Assembly (NCBI RefSeq): GCF_000385135.1
Contig: NZ_ARQM01000010.1
Coordinates: 868,001 to 932,000, forward strand
Length of the DNA stretch: 64,000 nucleotides
Reading direction: 5' to 3'
Origin: Promicromonospora sukumoe 327MFSha3.1
GTDB lineage: Bacteria; Actinomycetota; Actinomycetes; Actinomycetales; Cellulomonadaceae
Position 1 is the first letter of the stretch. The number at the start of each line of letters is the position of its first letter. The notes beneath the pieces are model-generated. The model saw nothing but the letters and a program-made list of their open reading frames with translations, was not told the DNA's origin and ran no database searches. The position numbers and the translations under genes were made by a program. Below are positions 32,863 through 41,475 of the stretch, in pieces.

Positions 32863-34353
32863 ATGTCCGAGAACTCCCTTCTCCTGCCCGCCGTCTCGAA
32901 GTTCCTCTCCTCGCCCAAGCAGCTCCTGATCGACGGCGAGTGGGTGGACGCCAAGGACGGCCAGACCTTCGCGACGGTGAATCCCGCGACCGAGGAGGTC
33001 CTCGTCCAGGTGGCCCAGGCCTCCGCGATCGACGCCGACCGGGCCGTCACCGCCGCCCGGAACGCCTTCGAGCACGGTTCGCCGTGGTCGAGGATGACGC
33101 CGCGCGACCGCTCCCACCTGCTGTGGCGCATCGGCGACATGATCGACGAGCGCGCCGAGGAGTTCGCGCAGCTCGAGTCGCTCGACAACGGAAAGAGCGT
33201 CGCGTCCGCGCGCGGCGACGTCGGCGTGGCCGCCGAGCTGTTCCGGTACTTCGCCGGGTGGGCCACCAAGATGGAGGGCACCACCATCCCGATGTCGGTG
33301 CCGGGCCGCGACTTCCACGCGTACACGCGGCGCGAGGCCATCGGCGTCGTCGCGGGCATCGTGCCGTGGAACTTCCCGCTGACCATGGCCGCCTTCAAGA
33401 TCATCCCGTCGATCACCGCGGGCAACACCGTGGTGCTCAAGCCCGCCGAGCAGACCCCGCTCACCGCGCTGCGGCTCGGCGAGCTGCTGCTGGAGGCCGG
33501 CGTCCCGGCCGGTGTCGTCAACGTGCTGCCCGGGTTCGGCGACGCGGGTGCCGCCCTGGTGGACCACGCGGGCGTCGACAAGGTTGCCTTCACCGGCAGC
33601 ACCGAGGTGGGCAAGAAGATCGCCGCGGGCGCCTCGCGGAACCTCAAGAAGGTGTCGCTGGAGCTGGGCGGCAAGGCGCCCAACATCATCTTCGCCGACG
33701 CCGACCTGGACGCCGCGATCGCCGGCGCCGCGCTGGCCGGCTACTTCAACGAGGGCCAGTGCTGCGTCAACGGCTCGCGCCTGTACGTCCAGCGCGAGGT
33801 GTTCGACCAGGTCATCGAGGGCGTCGCCGCGGCGGCCAAGGCCATCAAGGTGGGCGACGCGTTCGACCCGGCCACCACCATGGGCCCGCTGGTCTCGCAG
33901 GAGCAGCACGAGAAGGTCATGGGCTACGTGCGCGGCGCGGTGGCCGACGGCGCCACGATCGCGGCGGGCAGCCCCGACCCGGCCGCCGACCGCGGCTACT
34001 TCTTCTCGCCGACCCTCATCACCGACGTCACCGAGCAGATGGCCGTGCAGACCGACGAGATCTTCGGGCCCGTCATCACCGCCATCCCGTTCGACACCGA
34101 GGACGAGGTCGTCGCCGCGGCGAACAACACCGTCTACGGCCTGGCCGCCGGCGTCTGGTCCAAGGACCTCGGCACCGCCCACCGCGTGGGCGGCCGCCTG
34201 CGCGCCGGCACGGTCTGGCTCAACACCTGGCACGCCGACGACGTCACCCTCCCGCGGGGCGGCTTCAAGCAGTCCGGCTGGGGCCGCGAGCTGGGCTCGT
34301 TCGGCCTGGACGACTACACGGAGCTCAAGACGGTGATCGCCGAGCTGCGCTGA
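32863..34353 (+). CDS. NAD(P)-dependent aldehyde dehydrogenase
   Basis: 496 residues of the ALDH superfamily. Cofactor and active-site landmarks: IVPWNFPLTMAAFKIIPSIT, VLKPAEQTPLTALRLGELLL, FTGSTEVGKKIAAGAS, E267 in LELGGKAPNI, the catalytic cysteine C301 in FNEGQCCVNGSRLYVQ, and EIFGPVITAIPF. It oxidises an aldehyde to an acid in the cytoplasm. As the last intracellular gene of the kdu/ABC cluster, behind a 73-bp gap, it may oxidise a sugar aldehyde or semialdehyde from the imported compound (inference). The closest textbook classes are betaine/phenylacetaldehyde-type ALDHs; the substrate cannot be read from sequence. Confidence 0.92.
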   Translation: MSENSLLLPAVSKFLSSPKQLLIDGEWVDAKDGQTFATVNPATEEVLVQVAQASAIDADRAVTAARNAFEHGSPWSRMTPRDRSHLLWRIGDMIDERAEEFAQLESLDNGKSVASARGDVGVAAELFRYFAGWATKMEGTTIPMSVPGRDFHAYTRREAIGVVAGIVPWNFPLTMAAFKIIPSITAGNTVVLKPAEQTPLTALRLGELLLEAGVPAGVVNVLPGFGDAGAALVDHAGVDKVAFTGSTEVGKKIAAGASRNLKKVSLELGGKAPNIIFADADLDAAIAGAALAGYFNEGQCCVNGSRLYVQREVFDQVIEGVAAAAKAIKVGDAFDPATTMGPLVSQEQHEKVMGYVRGAVADGATIAAGSPDPAADRGYFFSPTLITDVTEQMAVQTDEIFGPVITAIPFDTEDEVVAAANNTVYGLAAGVWSKDLGTAHRVGGRLRAGTVWLNTWHADDVTLPRGGFKQSGWGRELGSFGLDDYTELKTVIAELR

Positions 34354-34442
34354 CCAGGCCCCGAGAGCGCTGAGGCTCAGGGGGCACCACATGTTCAGGG
34401 GGCACTGAACGCAAGACGCACCACCGGAGTGCAGCTCCGGGG

Positions 34443-34469
34443 CGGCCGACCCCGTGCGGGGATCGGCCG
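34443..34469. terminator. Hairpin after the kdu/ABC/aldehyde dehydrogenase genes
   Basis: CGGCCGACCCCG (34443-34454) pairs with CGGGGATCGGCCG (34457-34469) with one bulge. It lies between the aldehyde dehydrogenase and the giant oxidase gene and could terminate or attenuate. A direct repeat TCAGGGGGCAC also occurs twice within 34377-34407. Confidence 0.45.
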
Positions 34470-34518
34470 TCCCGGCCTGCCCTCATGTCCATCCACCACG
34501 TGCGAAAAGGGATCAAAG

Positions 34519-37500
34519 ATGAACCTGTTCCGCAGACCTGACCGGCGGCGCGACGCGCGTCGTCTGACCCGGGCCCCGATACGACTGGCGGCCATGCTGG
34601 TCGCCCTGGGGGTGGCCGCGCCGCTCATGGGCGGCGTCGCCCAGGCCGCGCCGACCCCTGCCGCGCCGGCCGCGGCCGGGTCCGTCGACGACGGCGTGCT
34701 GCGCGTCCTGCTCTTCTACAAGTCCAACTTCCACGCGTCGCACGTCCAGGCCCGCCAGGCCGTCCGCGACCTCGTCACGGACCTGGGCGTCGAGTACGAC
34801 CAGCCGGTCGAGATCCAGGAGACGGACGACCCCGCGGCGTTCACCACGGCGAACCTCGCGACCAAGGACACGGTCGCCTTCGCCCAGACCGGTGGCGTGC
34901 TGTTCAACGTGGACCAGCGCGCCGCGCTGGAGGGGTACATCCGCGGTGGCGGCGGGTACCTCGGCCTGCACTACGCCGGCTGGTCGGTCGGGCAGAGCGA
35001 GCACGACGTCAACCCGTTCTACGCCCGGCTCGTGGGCGCGGTGTCCGAGGGCCACCCCGAGAACCCGGCGGTCCGCCCGGGCCGCGTGGTCGTCAAGGAC
35101 ACCTCGCACCCGCTGACCCAGGGCCTGCCGACCGAGTTCACCCGCAGCGACGAGTGGTACGACTGGGTGGTCAACCCGGCGCCCAACGTGCGCACCCTGC
35201 TCAACGCCGACGAGTCGTCGTACGGCGGGGGCAACAACGGCACGAACCACCCGATCACCTGGTGCCAGGAGATCGACGAGGGCCGGTCGTGGTACTCCGG
35301 GATGGGGCACGAGGGCACGGCGTACGCCGAGGCCCCGATCCGCACCCAGATGAAGAACGGCCTGGCCTACACCGCGGGCCTGCTCCCGGCCGACTGCTCG
35401 CCGCCGGACAAGGCGGAGAACGGCGCCTGGAGCGGGGTCACGCCCTGGCCGCTGGTGCCGATCAACGCGGCGCTGACGTCCGACGGCAAGGTGCAGTCGT
35501 TCGGCAGCGTGTCGTCGGGCTGCACCGACAACACGCCCTACGACTTCGGCGGCAACTCGTGCGTCGTGCAGGGCGGCCAGATGGAGATCGACGTCTGGGA
35601 CCCGACCGAGGAGCGCACGGCCGCGAACGTGAACGACGGCATCGTGACGAACTCGACGTACACCGACCTGTTCTGCTCGATGCAGGTGCAGATGCCGCAC
35701 CGGCGCGCCACGATGACGGTCGGCGGTGACGACGGCCTGGGCGGCAACGCGCCCAACGACGCCGCCATCGGCGTCACGAGCTACACGACCAACCAGGGCC
35801 TGCGCAACGAGGCCCCGATGAACTACCCGCGCTGGTACCCGACGGGCACCACCCTGCCCGACGGCTCCGTCGTGGTGCAGGGCGGCAGCCTCAAGGGCGG
35901 CCCGGGCGGCCCCGGCGTCCTGACGCCGGAGCTCTACACCCCGGACGAGGGCAGCTCCTGGAAGCTGCTGGAGGGCGCCACGAGCGCGGCCGCGTACGGC
36001 GACGGCGGGAACGGCAACGGGCCCGACGAGAACCGCTGGTGGTACCCGCGCGCGTTCGTCGCGCCGGGCAACGGCAACGTCTTCAACATCACCGGCACCC
36101 AGATGTACGAGCTCGACCCGTCCGGTGACGGCGAGGTGACCCTGCGGGGCACCCTGCCGGCGGACGTCGCCAACCAGGGCGGCCTCGGCAACCCGGTCGG
36201 CGCCACGTCGACGGCGACCATGTACCGCCCCGGCAAGATCCTGCAGGTCGGCGGTGGCTGGTGGGCCAACGGCGGCGGTCCGGACGGCGCCCGCGCCGGC
36301 TTCACCGTGGACATCACGGGCGGCACGGACGCGCCCGTGGTCGAGAAGACGGAGCCGATGCAGTACGCCCGGCACTGGGCCACGTCCACGGTGCTGCCCG
36401 ACGGCGACGTGATCGTCACCGGCGGCTCCCGGGACAACAACGGCAACGGCGGCTACGTCACCACGGCCGAGATCTGGGACCCGGAGACGGGCGAGTGGAC
36501 CACGATCGACGTGCCGTACGAGCACGCCCGCCTGTACCACTCGACCGCGCTGCTCCTGCCGGACGGCCGCGTGATGGTGGGCGGCGGCGGCACGCCGGGC
36601 CCGCGCAACTACACGGACGTCGAGTTCTACTCGCCGGCGTACCTGTTCGACGGCGACGAGCCGGCGGTCCGCCCCGCGGTCACGGGCGTGCCGAAGAAGG
36701 TCGGCTACGACGGCACGTTCGGCGTCCAGGCCGACGGCGAGGTCTCGCGCGTCACCCTGGTCCGCAACGGCTCCGTGACGCACGGGTTCAACAACGACCA
36801 GAACTTCCAGGACCTGGCGTTCGCCCAGTCGGGCGACGACCTGACCATCGAGACCCCGGTCGACGGCACCTATGCCCCGCCCGGCGCGTACATGCTCTTC
36901 GTCTTCGACGAGGACGGCACGCCCTCGGTGGCCGACATCGTCCAGATCGACCCCGAGGTCGCGATGGACGCCCGGGCCCCGCACCTGGTCGACCAGATCG
37001 AGTACCCGCGCCTGCCGGCCGAGTGGCGCTCCGCCAACCCGCCGGCCGTCGTCGACGTGGCGCCCGGCAACGGCCGGATGTCCCCGTGGGAGGTGGACGG
37101 CGACGTCCAGCTCGTCCGCGCGGCGGCCTCGAGCCAGGGCGGTCTCGGCCTGACGGGCTACCACCTCGCCGTCGGCACCGAGGGCGACCTGACACGCACG
37201 GTCAAGGGTCTCGACCCGGGCCGCGAGTACCGCGTCTCGCTGCGCTACGCCCGCGACAGCCGGTCCGCCGGCACCGCCCCGGGCACGGCGGACCTCTCGG
37301 TCGGTGACCTGTCCACCACGCTGTCGGCGGGGTCGAACCTGTCGTCGCAGAGCAAGTTCGGCACGTACGTCGGCACCTTCACCGCCGGGGCCCGGTCGCA
37401 GGACCTGACCCTCGCGGCCGGGGACTCCGGCGCGGGCGTCATGATCGACGACCTAGTGATCGTGGGCTCCGACCCCGGAGCCGGCGACGTCCCCGTGCAC

Positions 37501-40281
37501 TACGAGTTCGAGGAGGGCACCGGCACGCGGGCCGCGAACACCGGCACGGACGACTCGGTGGGCGCCGCGGCGCTCACGGGGACGACCGGGTGGAGCGAGA
37601 ACGGCGTCTTCGGCGACGCGCTCGACCTGGCCGGCGGCAGCAACGCCAACGCGGTGGACCTGCCCGACAACCTGCTGCAGGGCGAGGAGGCCTTCACCAC
37701 CTCGTTCTGGGTGCGTCCCGACGTGCGGACGGGCTGGACCGGTCTGTTCCACATCGGTGACGGGCTGGCGGGGGCGGGCAGCTTCTTCCAGATCCAGATG
37801 CAGACCAACGCCGCCGCCGGCGGCACGGGTCTGGCCGCGACGTTCAAGGCCAAGGGTGCGGCCCTGGAGGAGCGGGTCTACGCCACGCCCACCCGGGACG
37901 TGGCCGTCGACGAGTGGAACCACGTCGCGTTCACCCGCCAGGGTGCGACCGGCACGCTCTACCTCAACGGCGAGGCCGTCGCGTCGCGCAACGACCTGAC
38001 GATCGACATGACCGACGTCGGTCCGACGGCGAACAACTGGCTGGGCCGCAACGGATTCCCGGACCCGGCCTACGACGGCCTGATGGACGACGTCCGGGTC
38101 TACACCTCGGCGCTCGGCGACGCCGACATCGAGGCCCTGTACGCCGACGGCAGCGCGCTCGCCACGACCACCACGGTCGCGGTCGAGCCGGGCTCTCCGT
38201 CGCCGTTCGGCGAGCCGGTCGACGTCTCGGCCACGGTCGAGGACGAGACCGGCGCGGCGCCCACGGGCGTCGCGGAGCTGTGGGTCGACGGCGCCCGCGT
38301 GGGCGGGCAGGTCGACCTGGCCGACGGCGCGGTGCGGTTCACGGACGTGGCGCTCTCGCCGGGCGACCACGAGGTGCAGGTCCGCTTCGTGGCCGACGAC
38401 GGGTGGCGCGACTCCGCACGGACCGTGGAGCACACGGTCGAGCGGCCGCCGCCCGGTACGGGCACGCCGATCCACTACAGGTTCGACGAGGGTCAGGGCA
38501 CCACGGCGGCCAACACCGGGCTGGACAGCTCGGTCGGGGCGGCCACCCTCGGCGGGTCGGCGGGCTGGAACCCGGCCGGACGGTTCGGCTCGGCGGTCAA
38601 CCTGCCCGGCGGCGCGTCGGGCACGGGCAACCAGGTCAGGCTGCCGGACAACATCGAGGCGGGGATGGAGGACGAGTTCAGCGTCTCCATCTGGGCCCGG
38701 CCGGACGCCCTGCCCACGTGGGTGCCGCTGCTGCAGATCGGCAGCAGCACCGACACGTTCTTCCTGCTCCAGTCCAACACCCAGACGAGCGGCGCCACCG
38801 GCTTCGCGGCGACCTTCAAGGCGCCGGGGACCCCGGGCAGCGCCCAGGAACGTCTGGTGCTGGGCCAGGGCAACGACCTGCCGCTGAACGAGTGGACGCA
38901 CGTCGTGTTCACCCAGAGCGGCTCGGTCGGGAAGATCTACTTCGACGGCGAGCTCCAGGCCACGCGCGACGACTTCACCGTCACCATCGGTGACGTCGGC
39001 GTGGGCGGGCAGACGACGGCCAACCTCATCGGCGGTACCAGCTGGCCCGACGCCCGCTGGGACGGCCTGGTCGACGACTTCCGGATGTTCGGTTACGAGC
39101 TCACCGCCGAGCAGGTCGGTGACCTGCACGCCGGCACCGCGGCCAACACGGCCCCGGTGGGCGCCGCCGACGCCTACGGCACCGTCGAGGACGAGCCCCT
39201 GACGGTGGCGGCGCCGGGGGTCCTGGCCAACGACACCGACCTCGACGGGGACGACCTGACCGCGACCGGGCTCACGCAGCCGGCCCACGGCGACGTCGTG
39301 CTCAACGGGAACGGGTCCTTCACCTACACGCCGGACAGCGGGTTCTTCGGCACGGACACTTTCACCTACCAGGCCTCCGACGGCGCCGCGCAGTCCGCGG
39401 CGACGACGGTGACCATCACCGTCGAGGAGGGGGAGCAGCCGCCGGTCAACACCGCGCCGGTGGCCGGCAACGACGCCTACGCGGCAGTGGGCGGCCAGCC
39501 CCTGACGCTCCCGGCGCCAGGCGTCCTGGCCAACGACACCGACGAGGACGGCAACGTGCTCACCGCCACCGCGGTGACGCAGCCGGCCAACGGCCGGGTC
39601 ACCCTGGAGGCGGACGGCTCGTTCACCTACGTCTCCGACGACGGGTTCTCCGGCAAGGACGTGTTCACCTACAAGGCCTCCGACGGCACGGCGACGTCCG
39701 CGCCGGCCACGGTGGCCATCACGGTGAAGTCGCCCAAGGTGACGGCCGTGGCGGGCGTCGCCCTGCCGATCACCTACGGCACGGCCGGCACGGTCTCGGT
39801 GGCGGTGTCCCCGGACACGGCCACGGGCACGGTCGAGCTGAGCAACGGCACCACGGCGCTGGCGAGCGGCACGGTCGCGGACGGACGGGCGACCCTCGTC
39901 CTGCCGGCCAACACGGTCCGCCCGGGCGTGTACGACCTCACCCTGCGGTACGGGGGCGACGCCGACCACAAGCCCGCGTCCTCCAAGGTGCGGGTCGTGG
40001 TCGACAAGGTGGTGCCGACCATGGAGATCGAGGCGAAGAAGGGCAAGGCCAAGAAGGTCGTCGTCGACGTGTCGTTCACGGCCGCGCACGAGGTCCCGGT
40101 GACGGGGCAGGTGCGCATCGCGGTCAAGGACGGCCAGACGCTGACCGGGGACATCAAGGACGGGCTCGCCCGCTTCGAGGTGAACCAGCCCAAGGGGAAG
40201 GACCTGACGCTCACGGCGTCCTACCTCGGCAGCGAGCTCGCGCTCGCGGCCGAGACCAGGGTGACGGTCAGGGTGAAGTAG
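34519..40281 (+). CDS. Giant secreted ThuA-copper radical oxidase fusion
   Basis: 1920 residues with a Sec signal peptide (ends near AQAAP, residue ~45). Domains in order: ThuA-like (57-294, LRVLLFYKSNFHASH, GGGGYLGLHYAGW, SGMGHEGTAY); a galactose-oxidase/glyoxal-oxidase kelch propeller with Ig-like cap (297-816); a galactose-binding-like region (817-985); LamG (991-1212); Ig-like (1213-1312); LamG (1314-1537); two cadherin-like/VCBS modules (1542-1737); Ig-like (1742-1832); a C-terminal beta domain. The radical-copper site looks intact: C386 (DLFCSM) to crosslink with Y440 (RWYPT), axial Y673 and ligand H674 (RLYHSTALLLPDG), and H755 (VTHGFNN). It should oxidise primary alcohols or aldehydes outside the cell with H2O2 release. 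A longer frame from 34429 would precede the AAAGGGATC ribosome region; ATG 34519 gives the signal peptide. Its place directly behind the kdu operon suggests sugar oxidation (inference). Confidence 0.88.
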   Translation: MNLFRRPDRRRDARRLTRAPIRLAAMLVALGVAAPLMGGVAQAAPTPAAPAAAGSVDDGVLRVLLFYKSNFHASHVQARQAVRDLVTDLGVEYDQPVEIQETDDPAAFTTANLATKDTVAFAQTGGVLFNVDQRAALEGYIRGGGGYLGLHYAGWSVGQSEHDVNPFYARLVGAVSEGHPENPAVRPGRVVVKDTSHPLTQGLPTEFTRSDEWYDWVVNPAPNVRTLLNADESSYGGGNNGTNHPITWCQEIDEGRSWYSGMGHEGTAYAEAPIRTQMKNGLAYTAGLLPADCSPPDKAENGAWSGVTPWPLVPINAALTSDGKVQSFGSVSSGCTDNTPYDFGGNSCVVQGGQMEIDVWDPTEERTAANVNDGIVTNSTYTDLFCSMQVQMPHRRATMTVGGDDGLGGNAPNDAAIGVTSYTTNQGLRNEAPMNYPRWYPTGTTLPDGSVVVQGGSLKGGPGGPGVLTPELYTPDEGSSWKLLEGATSAAAYGDGGNGNGPDENRWWYPRAFVAPGNGNVFNITGTQMYELDPSGDGEVTLRGTLPADVANQGGLGNPVGATSTATMYRPGKILQVGGGWWANGGGPDGARAGFTVDITGGTDAPVVEKTEPMQYARHWATSTVLPDGDVIVTGGSRDNNGNGGYVTTAEIWDPETGEWTTIDVPYEHARLYHSTALLLPDGRVMVGGGGTPGPRNYTDVEFYSPAYLFDGDEPAVRPAVTGVPKKVGYDGTFGVQADGEVSRVTLVRNGSVTHGFNNDQNFQDLAFAQSGDDLTIETPVDGTYAPPGAYMLFVFDEDGTPSVADIVQIDPEVAMDARAPHLVDQIEYPRLPAEWRSANPPAVVDVAPGNGRMSPWEVDGDVQLVRAAASSQGGLGLTGYHLAVGTEGDLTRTVKGLDPGREYRVSLRYARDSRSAGTAPGTADLSVGDLSTTLSAGSNLSSQSKFGTYVGTFTAGARSQDLTLAAGDSGAGVMIDDLVIVGSDPGAGDVPVHYEFEEGTGTRAANTGTDDSVGAAALTGTTGWSENGVFGDALDLAGGSNANAVDLPDNLLQGEEAFTTSFWVRPDVRTGWTGLFHIGDGLAGAGSFFQIQMQTNAAAGGTGLAATFKAKGAALEERVYATPTRDVAVDEWNHVAFTRQGATGTLYLNGEAVASRNDLTIDMTDVGPTANNWLGRNGFPDPAYDGLMDDVRVYTSALGDADIEALYADGSALATTTTVAVEPGSPSPFGEPVDVSATVEDETGAAPTGVAELWVDGARVGGQVDLADGAVRFTDVALSPGDHEVQVRFVADDGWRDSARTVEHTVERPPPGTGTPIHYRFDEGQGTTAANTGLDSSVGAATLGGSAGWNPAGRFGSAVNLPGGASGTGNQVRLPDNIEAGMEDEFSVSIWARPDALPTWVPLLQIGSSTDTFFLLQSNTQTSGATGFAATFKAPGTPGSAQERLVLGQGNDLPLNEWTHVVFTQSGSVGKIYFDGELQATRDDFTVTIGDVGVGGQTTANLIGGTSWPDARWDGLVDDFRMFGYELTAEQVGDLHAGTAANTAPVGAADAYGTVEDEPLTVAAPGVLANDTDLDGDDLTATGLTQPAHGDVVLNGNGSFTYTPDSGFFGTDTFTYQASDGAAQSAATTVTITVEEGEQPPVNTAPVAGNDAYAAVGGQPLTLPAPGVLANDTDEDGNVLTATAVTQPANGRVTLEADGSFTYVSDDGFSGKDVFTYKASDGTATSAPATVAITVKSPKVTAVAGVALPITYGTAGTVSVAVSPDTATGTVELSNGTTALASGTVADGRATLVLPANTVRPGVYDLTLRYGGDADHKPASSKVRVVVDKVVPTMEIEAKKGKAKKVVVDVSFTAAHEVPVTGQVRIAVKDGQTLTGDIKDGLARFEVNQPKGKDLTLTASYLGSELALAAETRVTVRVK

Positions 40282-40297
40282 GCGGTGAGGTAGAGAA

Positions 40298-40333
40298 GGC
40301 CGGGCCCGGAGGACGGATCCTCCGGGCCCGGCC
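40298..40333. terminator. Strong bidirectional terminator
   Basis: A perfect 16-bp stem (40298-40313 with 40318-40333) around CGGA, placed between the convergent giant oxidase and tautomerase genes. Confidence 0.75.
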
Positions 40334-40355
40334 CGAACCTCGAAAGAGCTGGCTG

Positions 40356-40580
40356 TCAGTCCTCCGCGAACGTGGCGACGACGCCCGCCCGGCTGTCGTC
40401 CTCGCTGGCGAGCACGCCGCCGTTGGCGACGATGTCGGGCGTGATCTCGCTGAAGACCATGCGGACGTCCTGGCGGCGGGCGCCCAGGATCTCGACCGCG
40501 CTGTCGGCCACGGCCTTGGCGAAGTCACGACGCTGCTCGACGGTACGGCCGCGCAGCAGCTCGACGGTGATGTTGGGCAT
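40356..40580 (-). CDS. 4-oxalocrotonate tautomerase family enzyme
   Basis: A 74-residue tautomerase subunit. The catalytic amino-terminal Pro follows the initiator Met (MPNITVELLRGRT), and FAKAVADSAVEILGARRQDV and VRMVFSEITP are typical. It acts as a trimer or hexamer on enol/keto acids in the cytoplasm. It is longer by about ten residues than the classical 62-residue xylH type, as in cis-CaaD-like and YdcE-like relatives. It stands alone, convergent with the giant oxidase; any role in keto-acid steps of uronate breakdown is speculative. Confidence 0.88.
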   Translation of the reverse strand: MPNITVELLRGRTVEQRRDFAKAVADSAVEILGARRQDVRMVFSEITPDIVANGGVLASEDDSRAGVVATFAED

Positions 40581-40635
40581 GGCTTCCCTCCGGTGGCGGC
40601 CGCTCCGCCGGGACTCAGTTCACGGGAGCGACCTT

Positions 40636-40653
40636 GGTTCAGTGACGTGAACC
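40636..40653. promoter_or_regulatory. Inverted repeat GGTTCA-GTGACG-TGAACC
   Basis: A perfect 6-bp inverted repeat between the divergent tautomerase and YcnI genes. Related TTCA/TGAA words recur at 40619, 40674 and 40700. It may be an operator for one of the two genes. Confidence 0.4.
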
Positions 40654-40709
40654 ACCGTACGCGGTGCGGTGGGTGAACGTCCACGGTTTCGGGCCCTCAG
40701 TTCACACTC

Positions 40710-40738
40710 TTGACAGTGGTTCGGCGGGCTGATTTGGT
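40710..40738 (+). promoter_or_regulatory. Predicted promoter of the ycnI-copCD operon
   Basis: A perfect -35 TTGACA (40710-40715), a 17-bp spacer and a weak -10 TTTGGT (40733-40738), 27 bp before the ATG. Confidence 0.5.
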
Positions 40739-40764
40739 ATCGCCAACTCGACGATGGAGTCGCC

Positions 40765-41475
40765 ATGAATCGCAAGACCGCCGTCCGGCGCGCCACCCTG
40801 TCCGGACTCGCCGCCGCCGGCCTGGTGGCGCTGGCGACCGTGCCGGCCTCGGCCCACGTGACCATCACGCCGTCCACCACCGCGGCGGGCGCCACGGCCG
40901 AGCTCCGGGTCGAGATCCCGCACGGCTGCGCCGAGTCCGCGACCACCGCGATCACCATCCGGATGCCGGAGGGGGTCACCGAGGTGCGCGCCTCCGGCAC
41001 GGACCGCTGGGCGGTCGACCAGGCCGCGGACGCCCTCACCTACAGCACGGACACCCCGCTGCCGGACGGCGAGCACGCCGAGGTCGCCTTCTCCGTGCGC
41101 CTGCCCGACGACGACGGGGCGACCCTCGTCTTCCCGGTCGTCCAGCGGTGCGAGGTGGGCGAGGCCGCCTGGACCGAGGTCGCCGAGCACGCGGAGGGGC
41201 ACGACGACCTGGAGCGGCCGGCGCCGGTGCTGGTCGTGACGGAGGGGAAGGGTGGAGACGAGGCCGAGGCCGAGCCTCTGGCCGAAGCCAGTGCGGTCGC
41301 CGAGCATGCCGAAGCAGGAGCTGACGACGCCGCCGAGGCCGCACCCGCCGACGCCGCGCCCGCTGCCGCCGACTCCGGCCGCAACCCCCTGGTCACCTAC
41401 GGCGCGGCCGCCCTGCTGGTCGCGGGCGCGCTGGCGGGCGGCGTCGTCCTGCTCCGCCGGCGCCGGAACTCATGA
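40765..41475 (+). CDS. ycnI: YcnI (DUF1775) copper-binding membrane-anchored protein
   Basis: 236 residues. A Sec signal peptide is cut before the conserved N-terminal His (ASA|HVTITPS), which in YcnI binds copper(II) together with a Glu and a Trp. The DUF1775 core follows (ELRVEIPHGCAESATTAITI, RMPEGVTEVRAS, FPVVQRCEVGEAAWTEV), then an Ala/Glu-rich linker and a C-terminal helix (LVTYGAAALLVAGALAGGVV) with a basic tail, so it is anchored facing outward. It is the first gene of a two-gene operon with CopC-CopD (ATGA overlap) and probably helps copper acquisition. Confidence 0.9.
   Translation: MNRKTAVRRATLSGLAAAGLVALATVPASAHVTITPSTTAAGATAELRVEIPHGCAESATTAITIRMPEGVTEVRASGTDRWAVDQAADALTYSTDTPLPDGEHAEVAFSVRLPDDDGATLVFPVVQRCEVGEAAWTEVAEHAEGHDDLERPAPVLVVTEGKGGDEAEAEPLAEASAVAEHAEAGADDAAEAAPADAAPAAADSGRNPLVTYGAAALLVAGALAGGVVLLRRRRNS

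Noticed and set aside
34513-40089. Two very long minus-strand open frames (about 880 codons each) opposite the giant oxidase gene
   Set aside because: They are caused by GC-rich third positions of the real gene; the translations are rich in Arg, Val, Gly and His without domains, while the plus strand has a signal peptide and complete domains.
40282-40355. The strong hairpin here as a riboswitch or attenuator
   Set aside because: A simple perfect stem between two convergent stop codons is fully explained as a bidirectional terminator.
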